Shown here: in pieces, positions 38,920-51,223 of the stretch
Numbering within the stretch: position 1 is the first letter of the stretch
Layout: each line of letters begins with the position of its first letter
Assembly (NCBI GenBank): GCA_001592805.2
Contig: CP051140.1
Coordinates: 2,667,501-2,731,500 of the forward strand
DNA length: 64,000 nt
Source: Peltaster fructicola
Lineage: Eukaryota; Ascomycota; Dothideomycetes
Direction: 5' to 3'
Position numbers and translations under genes: made by a program
The notes under the pieces: model-generated
Told to the model about the DNA's origin: nothing
The model's input: the letters and a program-made list of their open reading frames with translations, nothing else
Databases searched by the model: none

Positions 38920-39938
38920 CTACGTGGCATGTGCTGGTGCGATCTGAGCAAGCTTAGCGACGGCAGCATCGTCCAACTTGCTGAACTCGATCTGCAGGAA
39001 CAGGTCAGCTGGGTCTCACAACGCAATGCATCCATACCTGACTGCTGCCATCACCACCATATAACGTTGCATCGGAAATGCTGGATTGCACAGCTTTTCT
39101 GACCCTGTCCTCCCACACTCCGGTCCAGTTCCACTCGCCAGGCCGTCGAGCACCTCCGGGTTGTTTCTTGTCGGGTGACATACTGCGGTCACGGCTGTCG
39201 AGAGTGTGAGACACGAGCTGCCGTGGTTCCAGTAGTCTAGCTCTGTGACTCCGCCATGCGTGCCAGGCTCCTGGGTTAGCTGCAACCTCGAGAGGCACGG
39301 AGTCGATCACCGCCTCCGTGTCAAGCACTACTCGCATATACTGCAGCACTTCAATGATGTGAGGTCGAGCTGCAGGCCTGCCTCCAACTGCCGGTGCAGT
39401 GTGACTGATCACATCCCGCGCGATGGTCTCCTCGGGTGTGTGCGCCTCAATGCTGCACCATTCTGCAAAGCCATGCCGAAGCGTGAGTCCACCTGGCGGT
39501 AGTTTGCCTTCGTCTCCAGCACTGATATTCTCGCTGGCTCTGTCACGTGTGGTGTATGTGTATGTTGTCAATGGCGCGATCAGCGGATGAAAGATATCCG
39601 TCAGAAAAGTGATCACTGGCGGCCTCGCGGGATAATCGTCTGTGAAAGCTATCTGGAAGCGTAAGACGGCGTTCGTGTATGGCCCTATAGTCCTGTCAGA
39701 CAGCACTACTGCTCGTGAGATCGATTCTTACCCTTTCGCACAAAAATCACTCCACGCCAGAGCAGATCCTCGTCCGGCACTGGGGCCACATAGATGCCCT
39801 TAGGACATGCATGCCTCAGCGTAACACTGCAACGCGGCACCTGATCAGTATGCCAATCCACGCTGCGTCCCACGTCTTGACGCACAAATCGATAGATAGC
39901 CTCTGACACGCAAAAGCATGCGACGCCTGCTGCGGCAT
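38920..39938 (-). CDS. UBC-fold (E2-like) protein lacking the active-site cysteine
   Basis: Minus strand, complement(join(38920..38991,39038..39684,39732..39826,39910..39938)), 280 residues. Introns at 38992-39037 (46 nt) and 39685-39731 (47 nt) are strongly supported because they rejoin family sequence: GVIFVRKG to PYTNAVLRFQIAF, and GGDGSSQ to IEFSKLDDAAVAKL. The first exon and an 83-nt intron are the least certain part. The core reads like an E2 fold (LRHACPKGIYVAPVP, DYPARPPVITFLTDIFHPLI), but the usual HPN is HPL and no Cys follows, so it cannot form a ubiquitin thioester. This resembles the inactive E2-variant/AKTIP (FTS) type seen in fungi. The C-terminal WNWTGVWEDRVRKAV is a conserved fungal extension. 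Likely a scaffold in ubiquitin signalling or vesicle trafficking (inference). Confidence 0.82.
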
Positions 39939-42900
39939 CCCTGCGGCTGTGCTTTCGGTCGAATGTGTTGCGCGTACGTCGTGTGCTGCAAGAGCAACGA
40001 TGACATCAGTCTGAGTGGCGATACCAAGAGTATCACGTGGTCGACGATAGCTGCGGGTTCGTCACACTGGTCGTTGCTGTTTGTGTTCGTCACGTTTCAA
40101 GGAGAAGAATGTGATGGATTCCAGCTGGGCTGTTGGCACGTCCGCCACGCTTGTTTTTAGCGTCAATGACTATTCAGATGCCAGGGCGCAAATTTGACTT
40201 TCACACATCTTTGGGACCTACTCGCGGTACTTCAGAAGCCGGATCTCTACCCTTGGACGATATCCTAGCGTCATATTGATGGCGCGGGATGTTTGCGTTC
40301 AGCGCGCTGCCAGCAGCTGTCAACTCAAGGCAGAAGAACACTGATTGATGGCTGCCCGGCTCCGACGGCCGCATAGTCGTTCATGCACGCCTACGTGCTT
40401 CCGGTAGGAGAGGCTGACGTTCCCAGAATAGACAAAATGATCTGCTTCAACACAAGGTTCCCTCGACCGAGACACGGCCAAGGACTGAGCGCACCACCAA
40501 GAGGCGGTCGAGCGCAGCTGGCCCTGAAACTGTACATCGCTCGTCATCAACCCTAATCTGCTTTACGATGCCTGCCACAAGTAAAGTCAGCATTATTACT
40601 AAACTGGCTCTGCATGCCGAGAAGGAGAAGGAGAAGACTGGTTCCGATGAGTGCCATTGTCCTCGCAGCTATCAGAGCAATATCGACGGCAGAGCTAGTG
40701 TCACGAACATGTTTTTATCACGCACGGTATCTTGTGTTATACCGGATCATGCCCGACATCGCCAACACTATCAGAGACAACCTCATGATACATCGTCGCT
40801 GCTCAAGTCAACTGCAAAGTCCGAGCGGTGACATGCATTAGCTGGACTAATTATGACGTCTGGGCATTGCGAGACCAGTTGACCCGTGAGCTCGGTACTC
40901 TGGAGCAGGATCACACCAAGAGCATGGTTCGCTCTCTGACGACTCCACATATCTGGCATGCTCAGATGAGCGGAGAAACAAGTCGCCATGTCCTTCAGCA
41001 ACCTTCTTGAGCTACGCTCTCGACCTCGACCTTCACCACTGTCACTATCAGCGGCACCTGAGTTTAGCTTCAAATTGGCGTCTCGCGTGGAATCCTCGCT
41101 CTTCCAATGCGCAACCAGTCAGAGCGACGGAAAGACGTCTTGCGTACCACTCCACGCTTTGGGTCTAAAACAGTTCTTCACCGCCATACACGAGAGATCA
41201 GTGTTGGTCAAGGTCGATGCGTGCGTTCACGAAGTTGCACCGTCGCCTGCATGTCAGACGACACTTTCCGATGACCTGTTACGAGCTTCCCGACAGTTTC
41301 GTCCTTGAGGCCCGACATATCGGATGCTTGGACCTGGGGTGGTATATGACATTAGCTTCCTGCAAGGTTGCTCATAGCCCTGACAGGGATGAGAACGCAC
41401 TGCCGCTCCCAGCTGTGAGCCTCCTCTACGATACGGGAAGGAGTTTATCGTGCTTTGTGGAAATCAGGCTATCCCTGTAAGCTTGATTGGTGCGACGCTG
41501 GGAAATTCGCTTTCGATTTTTTCTCACACTCTCCCTCGTACTGGTCTGCGATATGGAGGGAGATCGTCTGGACAGGTATATCTCACCGCCTCTTTCTATA
41601 CCGCCCGATCTGTCAAGGCTGGACAGGTCATGTGGCACACCATACACACGGCACAGACACTCCTGCTGCACGGTCTCATGATGCTGTGATCGCAAACGAA
41701 GGATGCCCAAGGACTACTCCTGATGATGTGGCAAGCGGTCGAGCGACGACCTTTGTATGACATCTTTCGGGACACACAAGCAGCCGTCCCATCAGCGACT
41801 GTATCTGCTCCGTCATCAGTCAAACGCTGATCTGTTGATGTGGATGCATGGTGTGATGAGAGGTCACCATAACGCCCGGATCCTCCCTGGCGCATACAGA
41901 GCGACACATCACAACTTCTACTATGGCATTCCCTTGCTTGCTGGGCCAGGATCTGGTACGCGGTGGTGGGTGGACAAGGATGAACAAGGATGGTACTTGT
42001 AATACTGAAACCTGGTACACTGTGTGGGCCACGCTTCTACAAGTCCAACCGTTAGCAGCCCTTTGGGAAAGCATTTGCCGACACCAAAATCTGAGGGCCG
42101 CCAGGAGCCTGGCTGTGGACTTCGCCTTACCACACTCGCGCCGGCAGCCGCGAGCGAATTATGGGCGCCGTCTGACCTTTCGCGCTTCCAAGGCTGTGGT
42201 ACCCTCGCCTTCTAGCGTCTCCTGAGCTGCATCCTTGGCGCTGCATCGGGTGAGATGACATCGTGGACAGCAGTATCTTACCCGATTGCTCATAGTGCGG
42301 CTCGTCCGTGCAAAGAGACTTCGCACTACACTTCTTGCCCCCTTCCTGCTGCAAATGATGCGCGGACTGACGTTTTACGACCTGTCTTTCGGGCCCATGA
42401 GAAACGGACATCGTGAAAGGACGCTTTTGGCGCCCTGCCATTTCTTCGACGGCGTTGGTCCTGTCAGGGGTATGCGCATACTCGTCGCTCGTCTCTCTCG
42501 TGCCCAGGCTACTACATCTCCTTTCGCCTCTCGTTTGGTGCTTGGTTCGGTAGGTCAAACTTCCTTCTTCAGCTGCTTCTAACTTGTTTTCCCCGTGGAA
42601 GCTTACTGCTCTGGCTCTGGCGATAGTCGCGCGGCACACGTGCCGGTCGGTCTGATGGTCAGTTATTTTGGATTTTAGGGTAGCTCAGAGCGCTGCCTTT
42701 GTCATGGTGGTCGGTTTACCACTGTAATGTAGTGATATGCTGGGCCACTGCAGTGGAGCTATGGTTGCCCTTCGTGGTACCCGCCGGAAAGCGATCTTGT
42801 TTGACCGCAAGTGTGTTCGTGGCCCTTCTTTAATCTCTGCCTTGTCCCATCCTCTTCCCTGGTTCTCTCTTTCTCTGACCGTAAGCTTCGTGGATGGATC

Positions 42901-43172
42901 GTCACTCTCCTACATTCTGACCGTCACCTGCCAGCGAGGCATCTCATCCGGATCGGGTTGATTATGCCTGTACACCCAACACTGATCCACCTGACGAGCA
43001 TCTGATATATCGAACTCTGGGACCTGGTTGCCTTTTTTGCGTTACCTACGACCTTTTCTCTTTCTCACTCGACTTGACCACATTCACTGTTGTTTCTTCA
43101 TCATCTCGCAAGCTGACTCCGGTGCAACACGATACAACACCTACTACAATCACATCACAACATTCCTACACC
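39939..43172. other. 3.2-kb gene-poor region
   Basis: No convincing gene. Many short overlapping open frames occur (for example minus 42127-42639 with 170 codons, and plus frames around 41455-41760), but their translations are Arg/Ser/Cys-rich without domains, and competing frames overlap. I saw no terminal repeats, long inverted repeats or transposase-like motifs. The last 300 bp (ctttctctgaccgtaagctt and following) are CT-rich and probably the promoter and leader of the MFS gene at 43173. It might hold a non-coding transcript or regulatory DNA for that transporter. Confidence 0.4.
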
Positions 43173-45057
43173 ATGTGGTGCTTCAGACGGCGTGATGCAT
43201 CTACTGATTCGACGCCGTTCCCATATCGACAGCTCTTTGTCCTGGGTATGTTCTGCAGTAGGTGGACAGAAGCATAAGCTGACGAGAGACAGCATTATGT
43301 CGTATCTCCGAGCCGATCGCTTTCATGTCGATCTTCCCATATGTGTACTACATGATCGAATCGTTCCACATCACCTCCGACGATCGAGGCATTGCACTAT
43401 ATGCTGGAATGGTCACATCTGCATTCGCCTTTGCGGAGTTCTTGGCAGGTGTGATTTGGGGACGTCTTAGCGACAGGTTCGGACGAAAACCTATCTTACT
43501 TTGTGGTCTTGCGGGTACTGGTATCAGCATGATCATCTTTGGCTTTTCTCAAAACCTAGCCACAGCACTGATCGCTCGTGCTCTCGGAGGCATTCTAAAC
43601 GGCAACCAGGGCGTGCTTCAGACCACAGTGGCAGAAGTTGTCACAGACGATGCACATCGACCTCTGGGCTTCTCGATCATGCCCGTTGTCTGGTGTATCG
43701 GATCCATAGTTGGATCAGCCATTGGAGGCGCACTCGCGGATCCAGTCCGAAACTATGGCTGGTCTCCTGACACAATCTTTGGCCAGTATCGATTCCTACT
43801 CCCAAACTTGGTGTGTACGGCCGTTGTCGTATTTGGCATGATTGTGGGCATCTTCTTCCTCGAAGAGACGCACGAAGACCTTAAGGATCGTAAGGACTAT
43901 GGCGTCGAAGCTGGCAAGTGGTTCTTGAGCCTTTTCAAGGCATCAGCGAAGCAAGCTACCAGCTCGAAACGAGACTACATGGAGGAAACACTCACACTTC
44001 TCCACGATGAAGACTTACCAGACTACCGTAGCGCGGCATCGTCGCCACAGCTATCGCCGACATACACACCTCATGGCCTGCCTCCAGCCTATCAGTCTGT
44101 CGAGGGCTCGCCGCGCTCATCGCTGAACAGCGACAGCATTCGAGATTACGAGGCAGCACGAACGCTCCCTGTGCTCAGCATCAGTAGTGCGTTCTCCAGA
44201 CAGGTCGTCCTCAACATTGCGAGCTATGGCATCCTAGCGTAGTAAGTTCTGCATTAAAGCCATGTATCGTCTTGGCGCTAACGCACATGTCCTGCAGCCA
44301 CACCATTTCGGCCGAGCAGCTGCTTTCTGTACTGTTCAGCATGCCTGCGACAGATGAACAAGTCAGTCTACCGTTCCACTTCACAGGTGGTTTCGGACTT
44401 CCGACCAAGTCGATTGGTGGCATCCTTTCTGTGCAGGGTGTCATACAGGTCGTCGCTACACTGGTCGTCTTTCCACCCATCAATCGACGCCTTGGCAGCT
44501 TGTCCCTGCTCAGGATCACGGCGTTCAGCTACCCATTCTTGTACATGTTGGTGCCATACCTGACGCTGCTGCCAAGCCATCTACGCATGGCCTGCGTGTA
44601 TGGAATCCTCGTCTGGAAGGTGTCTGCCCAAGCTTTCGCATTCCCTTCAACCCAAATCATGCTGGTTAACTCAGCACCGTCGACGAAGGTACTGGGAACA
44701 CTCAACGGCGCTGCAGCATCGTCTGCTAGCTTGGGTAGAGCTCTTGGACCCATCATCTCTGGTCTCGTACAGTCAGCAGGTCTGGCAAACGGAATCCTTG
44801 GCCTACCATGGTGGGTCAACGCTCTGATCGCTGCCGCAGGAGTCGCCATGACCTTGTTCATGAGCCATGAATCGACGAAGGCTGGTCTTTCCGAGAAGCA
44901 GCCGTCGCCTGAGCATGGGCACCTTCTCGAAGACACCTTCTCTGGCTCGCAAGGTACGGCAGATCTCCCAAATGCATCACTCGAGACGTTGCAGGCAACA
45001 CCTACCTCGCCAATCTTACAACGATTTCCTAGCTCTTCTCGACTGGACAAGTTATAA
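43173..45057 (+). CDS. MFS transporter (drug/ZIFL-like), three exons
   Basis: Spliced CDS join(43173..43245,43293..44241,44298..45057), 593 residues. The introns of 47 nt (gtatgt...agacag) and 56 nt (gtaagt...ctgcag) restore LFVLALCRISEPIAFMSIFP and GILAYHTISAEQLL. The protein has about 12 hydrophobic segments with the MFS signature GRLSDRFGRKPILL between helices 2 and 3, and ALGGILNGNQGVLQTTVAEV. A long central loop (about residues 220-330), Ser/Pro/Tyr-rich (LSPTYTPHGLPPAYQSVEGS), is typical of fungal transporters related to plant zinc-induced-facilitator-like proteins and yeast drug:H+ antiporters. It ends in a hydrophilic tail of about 60 residues. Substrate unknown. It precedes a broken FAD monooxygenase; a pairing of transporter and detoxifying enzyme is plausible. 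Confidence 0.92.
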
Positions 45058-45665
45058 GGCTGTTCCGGCGTGCTCACCTTCTCCTTCTCAGCATTCATTT
45101 TTACGACCATATCTGTATTGACAAGCAGATGTCGAAATTCGAATTAATTGTTTGCATATTATGCGGCGCAGACAGATAGGAGCATCGAATCACTTCGGCG
45201 CAAGCATTCGGTCGTTCTTGCGCATCAGGACGACATGCTGAAGTCGCGGCGTGCAGGCGTAATAGCTCATGGTTTGTGATTGGGAATTGCTTTTGGCGCA
45301 GCAGCTTTTACGATTGATACCCTATGCAGTAGATAGAACTATCAGCAATGACGAGACAACAAGTTTTGAAGGAAAGATGTTCTCTTGATGTAGAGGTTCA
45401 TGACGCATTTGTTCGCTGCTTGCGGCTCTAAGGCCAACAGACCATTGGCTGGGTCATACGATCTCGGTCATCAGACAACTCCGAGCACAGCTACAGCCCG
45501 TCAGATGGGTGCCATCTCCCAACCCTGAGTAGAGACCATACTCTCGCAAGCCTCAAGCGACCGAACGTGAAGCAAGCTTCTGAGGCATGGAAAGGTATAA
45601 GTATGGCAAGCTCTCGTCATGTCATCGTACGGCAATTTGCTACACAAGTCCAACAACGATCAACA
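45058..45665. other. Intergenic upstream of the FAD monooxygenase locus
   Basis: About 600 bp with no supported gene. The monooxygenase frame is open from 45567 and has another in-frame ATG at 45603 (MASSRHVIVRQFATQ), which would add a basic, presequence-like leader. I prefer ATG45666 at the flavin fold. Confidence 0.4.
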
Positions 45666-46915
45666 ATGTCTACACCGCTGAACATACTGATTTCGGGAGG
45701 CGGTATTGCAGGGAGCACATTCGCACGCTGCATGCTTCGTGCTCATCCAAATACCAACATCACCATCGTCGAACGAGCTCCAGAGCTTCGACTATCTGGT
45801 GCGAGCGTCGACATTCGCAGTTCTGGTGTAGACATTATCAAATGGATGGGCATCGAGCCAGAGATTCGTGCCCGCTCTACGAAAGAGACTGGTACAGCCT
45901 TTGTACGAAAAGACGGCAGCAACATAGCCCTTATGAGCGCGACAGGCGATACAGAGATGCAAGGCATGACATCGGAGTACGAAATCTTCCGTGGAGCGCT
46001 GGCAGACATCATCATCAGGCCGATACTGGAGCAGGTCAAGATTGTTTTCAATGAGACGATCCAATCTTACGAGCAATCGGACGACAAAGTTCACGTCACT
46101 TTCAGCAGTCAGAAAAGGGCTCCTACGACCTTCTCATCGCTGCCGACGGTGTTGGCTCAAAGATCCGCGGACAGATGCTTGGCCTGCCACCACGAGAGCA
46201 GGTCAGAGACACGGGATGTCGTGTGTGCTTCTTCACAATCAAACGGGATATGCTCAACGGCTCAACTGTGTCGCAGTGGCGTAGCTTGCCAGGCGGCCGT
46301 GCAATATACCTTCGACCAGATCCATCACCACTTGGTCGAACACGAGGAAATCTTCTCGTGGTGATACCAGAAAAGGACAAAGCCAAAAGAGCCAAATATG
46401 ATCAAGCAATCGCCAAGGGCAACGAGAGCTTCATGCAATTGCTGGAGGAAGAATTCAAAGGTGGCGACTGGCTCACAGCCGATGTGCTCAAGGAGATGAG
46501 GAAGTCAGACGATGTCTACTGCTCCCTGTTCGCCCAAGTACGATCGCCGAAGCTGCAGGACGGTCGTGTGGTACTGATGGGCGACGCCGGGCATGCTACG
46601 CCTGGTATCGGCACGAGTCTGGCCATGACCAGTGCCTACGTCCTCGCTGGAGAGCTGCTGAGAAATGGCAGCAATGTGCTTGCTGCGACCAAGCAATACG
46701 AAGACATCATGCTTCCACATATCAAGAAGGAACAAATCGACTTTGACCCGCTATCTCTGTTGGTACCGCAACACGCCTGGGCTATTGCTGTCCGCGACAC
46801 CATTCTCTGGTGGGTCGACAAGCTGCGAATGCCTACTGTGGTACTATATGTAGCGTCAAAGCTGGGCATCAAAGAGAGCGGCGTCAAGATGCCAGACTAT
46901 CCTTGGCCAACATAA
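45666..46915 (+). pseudogene. FAD-dependent aromatic-ring-type monooxygenase with one frameshift
   Basis: The N-terminal part (MSTPLNILISGGGIAGSTFA) has the GxGxxG dinucleotide-binding fold; the C-terminal part has the second FAD motif GRVVLMGDAGHATPGIGTS and ends KMPDYPWPT. Together they look like a PHBH-type (salicylate-hydroxylase/TetX-like) flavoprotein of about 415 residues. The two halves are in different frames. The frame changes within aaaaggg at about 46105-46115, between VHVTFSSQK and GSYDLLIAADGVGSKIRG, consistent with loss of a single base in the homopolymer. No GT-AG pair could explain it. Everything else is well preserved, so this is either a very young pseudogene or a sequence error. 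Substrate unknown. Neighbours are an MFS transporter upstream and a Zn2Cys6 regulator downstream. Confidence 0.8.
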
Positions 46916-47294
46916 GCGTTACGACAACATGAATAGATTGTAGATATAATGTATAATTTCAGCTCCTAATCAAGTGCTTGGATGTACTGAGAAAAAGGAC
47001 GTTCGTGCATCGGCTTCATCACTGCCGTAACATGTCGGCGGGCAGAGATAAGCAATATCACTGTCATTTGTCAAGTGGACAAGCCACCCACGCTCGTTCG
47101 ATCAATATACCACGTACTTTCCACCTCGAACATATCAATCTACACCACTCTTGTAGCAGCAGAGCTACCAGGACCGAGGCGCGTTCTTAAAGTCACGTCG
47201 CTGTTCGCCGCCATCCGCCAAACACACAAAAGAGACCTCTGCGCAAATGCCTCGACCCTGACGGGCCTCCGCTCGGCTGCGAACCCCGTCGAAA
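46916..47294. other. Promoter region of the Zn2Cys6 gene
   Basis: 379 bp between same-strand loci; nothing recognised beyond AT-rich sequence near 46930-46965. Confidence 0.4.
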
Positions 47295-50086
47295 ATGCCT
47301 CCGATGAAGAAACGATCTCGAGACGATCTGGACGAGATCACCAATGACACTGCAGACGATGCGGATGATGCAAGGTCGCCCAACAAACAGGGAGGCACAT
47401 CTTCTAACTTCCGCAATGTTTCAGCCTGTAATCGCTGTCGACATCGCAAGAATCGCTGCGACCAGAAGCTCCCACGATGCACTGCTTGCGCAAAGGCGAA
47501 CGAGCGATGTGTAGGCTTCGACCCTGTCAGCAAACGCGAAATACCTCGCAGCTATATCTACTTTCTCGAGACAAGGCTCAGCAACCTTGAGTCATTGCTC
47601 ATAGCGAACAACATACCTGTGCCTCCACCCGAGGAGAGCTTTCCGATCAGCGAACACATCGAGCCTGGTATCAATGTACCGTTCCCGCCCATAGATGAGC
47701 AGGTCAAGCTGAGGCCGGCGCATCAAGATGTCAAGCCCGACAGCGTGATCGATCCTCTGTTGCAGAGCTACGATGCCAGACTGCTACCCGGGAAGGCTAC
47801 AGCACGACCGAAAGACCTCAGACGAACACTCCCTCAGACAACAATGCAGCCACCTGGTATATCCTTCTCGAAGGTTGTCTTTGCGGCTGTCAGAAGCTCA
47901 GTGTCTCAGAGTGCATCAGACAAAGGCGCCCGACAGTCGAGGCTGTCGTCTACGGATTCTCGTGCTGCTGGCGAGGATTGCTTTTTTGGACTATACACCA
48001 GGAGTGCTTACAAGCCCGCCCCGTTGCCCGATCGTGAGCTTGCATCGAGTCTTATCGACCTCTACTTCGAACATGCTAATCCGCAGATACCGATCTTGCA
48101 TCGTGGCGAGTTTATGGAGCTCTTCGAACGAGTGTATGCAAAGTCAGAGAGAGAAAGGACTCCCAGAGAGCTCTACTTACTGAAGATCGTCTTCGCCGTT
48201 GGCTCTGGCATCATCATGGACAGCTCGAGTGTCAGCAAGAAGGTACAACCACAAGAAACAGAATCACCTACCAAGAAGAGACGTCTCGCTACACATCAAC
48301 ATCAGCCCGAAGAGTACCACGCCGCTGCTGTCACCCACCTCGAAAGCTTTCTACATGCACCTTCAGCTATGAAAGGTCATAGCGGCGGCATGGAAGAACT
48401 GCAGGCAGTCTTGCTCCTTGCAGCCTTGGCGTTGCTTCGACCTGTTGCTCCCGGACTGTGGTACATCATCGGTGTTGCTGTACGTCTTGCCGTTGACCTG
48501 GGCTTACACTTTGAAGACGCGGACCTGGACCTCGACGATCTCGAGAATAGACAAGAGCTTGCAACATCAGGAAGTGGTCTGGGAGAGAAGCAATGGAAGC
48601 GAGATCTTAGACGGCGCCTTTGGTGGTGTGTATACTCCTTTGACAGGCTTGTGTCTACGTGCGTCGGCCGACCATTCGGCATCACAGACCAGGTGGTCAC
48701 CACTGAGTTCCCATCGCTACTAGATGACGAGTACATCACCAAGAGCGGCTTCACAGCAACGAATGGCGCCACAACAGGACCTACATATAAGCTGGTGGCA
48801 CATCACTACATTCGTTTGCGCCTATTGCAATCCGAGATTTTGCAGGTCCTACAATATCGACAGGCACAGCGAGCACGAGAAGCAGGTGCGAATGTGGATA
48901 ACTTGCACATGCACACCCGTCTGCCATCACCATTCCTACACCAATTCTCGTCCTTCAGAGAGTGGAGGGCCGATGTGGACCGACGTCTTGGCGAGTGGAA
49001 AGAGGAAGCACCAACACAAGAGCAAATCGGAGTGAAGTTCGAGCCTCTCTTCCTAGAGCTCAACTATTGGCAGGCTATCATCATGCTCTATCGGCAGTCC
49101 TTGGCTGTGCCAGCAGCTCTCGCCGAGGAGCTTAGTGCAACTACTGGCGAGGATGTGCAAAGCCCTGGGACCGTCAACCTTGAGCTGAAGCAAGACGAGC
49201 AGCTTGTGTTCCTGAAGGTCGCACAGGCAGGACAGATGGTGATCAAGACGTATCGTCAGCTTCACAGGCTGAAGCTTGTGAACTACACCTTTCTGGCAAC
49301 GCACCATCTGTTTATGAGTGGTGAGTAAGAGCCAGTTGGATGAACGCATTACTGACTTTCCAGGCATCTCCTTCCTATATGCCCTTTGGCACTCGCCGAA
49401 GGTACGATCACAGCTATCAATGGATGATGTGGACCTGACCATCCTCTCTGCTACGTCCGTGCTGGGAGATCTCATCGACAAGTGCCCTCCAGCAGAGGCG
49501 TGTCGAGACGCATTCGAACGTATGAACAAGGCCACGATCGCGATGTGCCTCAACACGACAGGCTTCGGTAAAGTGACCACGCTTGGCGTGATCCCAGTCA
49601 CAGACACCCGGTAGTAATAATGCTTCGCCTGTAGGAGGAGATGCTAGCTACTTCAGCCCACTGAGCACAACATCACAGCCACGAAAGCGAAAACTCCCTA
49701 CATTTGACATGAACCTTGAAGAGCTCTTCCAGGACAGTGACCTGACACATCGTCCGGCTGCTCTTCAACCCATCAATCCACAAGACGCCACCCGTACCAC
49801 TTCACCGCAGGCGACTTACCGCATATCAAACACACAACAGTATACACCACTAGCCAACTCTATCAATCAAGCGCAGCCAGACTTGACGTTTGACACATTC
49901 GACTTTCTCGACTCTTTCACTGTCAGTGATCCTAATCAGCAGTTCTGGGGAGCTGAGCTGGACTTGGGCTTCGGCACCGGAGGCACTGATGCCAGCTGGG
50001 ATGATATCCATGGTGTGGCCAGCAACAACGGTGGTGTGGACCTCTTTGGCGGGCTGTTCTTCGGCAATGGGAGTACTGGAATGTGA
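47295..50086 (+). CDS. Zn2Cys6 transcription factor, UaY/Ppr1-like
   Basis: Spliced CDS join(47295..49320,49364..49567,49635..50086), 893 residues. The introns are 43 nt (gtgagt...ccag) and 67 nt (gtaaag...tgtag), the latter chosen because it is the only pair giving a continuous frame (TTGFGGDASYFSPLS). The N-terminus has a basic stretch (MKKRSRDD) and the binuclear cluster ACNRCRHRKNRCDQKLPR then CTACAKANERC (spacing C-x2-C-x6-C-x6-C-x2-C-x6-C), followed by KREIPRSYIYFLETRLSNLE, a coiled-coil dimer element. The large middle part is the fungal-specific TF domain (LIDLYFEHANPQIPILHRGE, RRLWWCVYSFDRLVSTCVGR). The C-terminus is acidic and aromatic (LTFDTFDFLDSFTVSD), likely an activation domain. 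The cluster and linker resemble regulators of purine use (UaY) or pyrimidine synthesis (Ppr1); the target pathway is inferred. Confidence 0.92.
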
Positions 50087-51223
50087 ATGCAGCATGCACA
50101 TATCCGACCTCGACAGTAGCTTACAGATTGTGCCCGATTGCAGATGCGAAAGACAATGAGAGAGCTGCAGATGTTGCAGCCGGACCACAGCGCAATATCA
50201 CAACATGAGTATCACACTACCGCCAATACTGGCGATCGACATGCAAGACAGCTGCAAGGAGAAAAGCGCAGGGCAGATAGCTTTGGGGAGCCACGTGGAG
50301 AGTGCTGCCGATTCCCACACTTGCGAGCCAAGAAGACTCACACCCACTGACGCTTATCATACCGCAAGCGACCTGTCAGTTGACTTTGATAGCATGAGGG
50401 CGAGAGCGTGAGATCGTCCAAGAACATAGGCGCCATCACGCCTGTCTACCGGACTTGCGCAGTCCTTTATCTCTGGCCCCTTGTGCAGGCATATACTATG
50501 CCACGCAGCTCGGGTCGCTTACGAGGCCCCGGTATTGGCGTTGTCTTACTGCGGATGACCTCTCTACCGATCCCTACATGTCTCCTTCCCTGTGATCCCG
50601 GTCTTCATGCGGTACTATGCTGACATGACTGCTCGCAGGGCATTGACGGCTGATGTATCTGTACACCGACAAGAGCGAGACATCTCCTGCATTTGGAGTG
50701 GGGAGGCTTTATGTGCCCTGCTTTAGGGCGAGAACAGTGTCGACCGTTGTGCTGAAAAAAGCCTATCTTTTGTGCAAGCGACAGACTCATCCACATCGAG
50801 GCGGCTCGTCCTTCTCCGTTATCTCGAGTCCGAGCAGCCGATGCTGGCAGCCACTGCAGAGCATAGCCTGCTCGAAAGCCTATACGCCTCATCTCTTGTC
50901 TTTCGCTCTGTTCTTATACCAACATCTCACCTCTCACTGACGTCTCGAGTCACCACAAACATTGGTCAGCACTCTATGATAACGCTATAATTATGACATC
51001 TGGACCTTGCTCGACCCGGTTATGTGGCCCACTGATCCACTAGCTGCGACACCGAGGCTTTTGCCCACGCGACAGTGCTATAGATCCTCTCACGACTCTC
51101 TCAACTACCTCGACATAGGCCTTGTCAGCAATTACTGTCACGCCTTGACTCTGCGCAAGAGCTCGCCCTTCGTGGGCTGAGCAGTACGATCCGCGAACCA
51201 GTCTGCCGCCATCTGTCGTCACC
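50087..51223. other. 1.1-kb intergenic region
   Basis: No supported gene. Short open frames here lack recognisable domains. The 200 bp before 51224 probably hold the promoter and leader of the rhodopsin-domain gene. Confidence 0.4.

Noticed and set aside
42127-42639. 170-codon open frame on the minus strand in the gene-poor region
   Set aside because: Translation is Arg/Ser/Gln-rich without a domain, overlaps other frames of similar length and lacks intron or neighbour support.
49568-49614. 47-nt version of the second intron in the Zn2Cys6 gene
   Set aside because: It has typical length but leads to an immediate stop; the 67-nt version gives a continuous frame to 50086.
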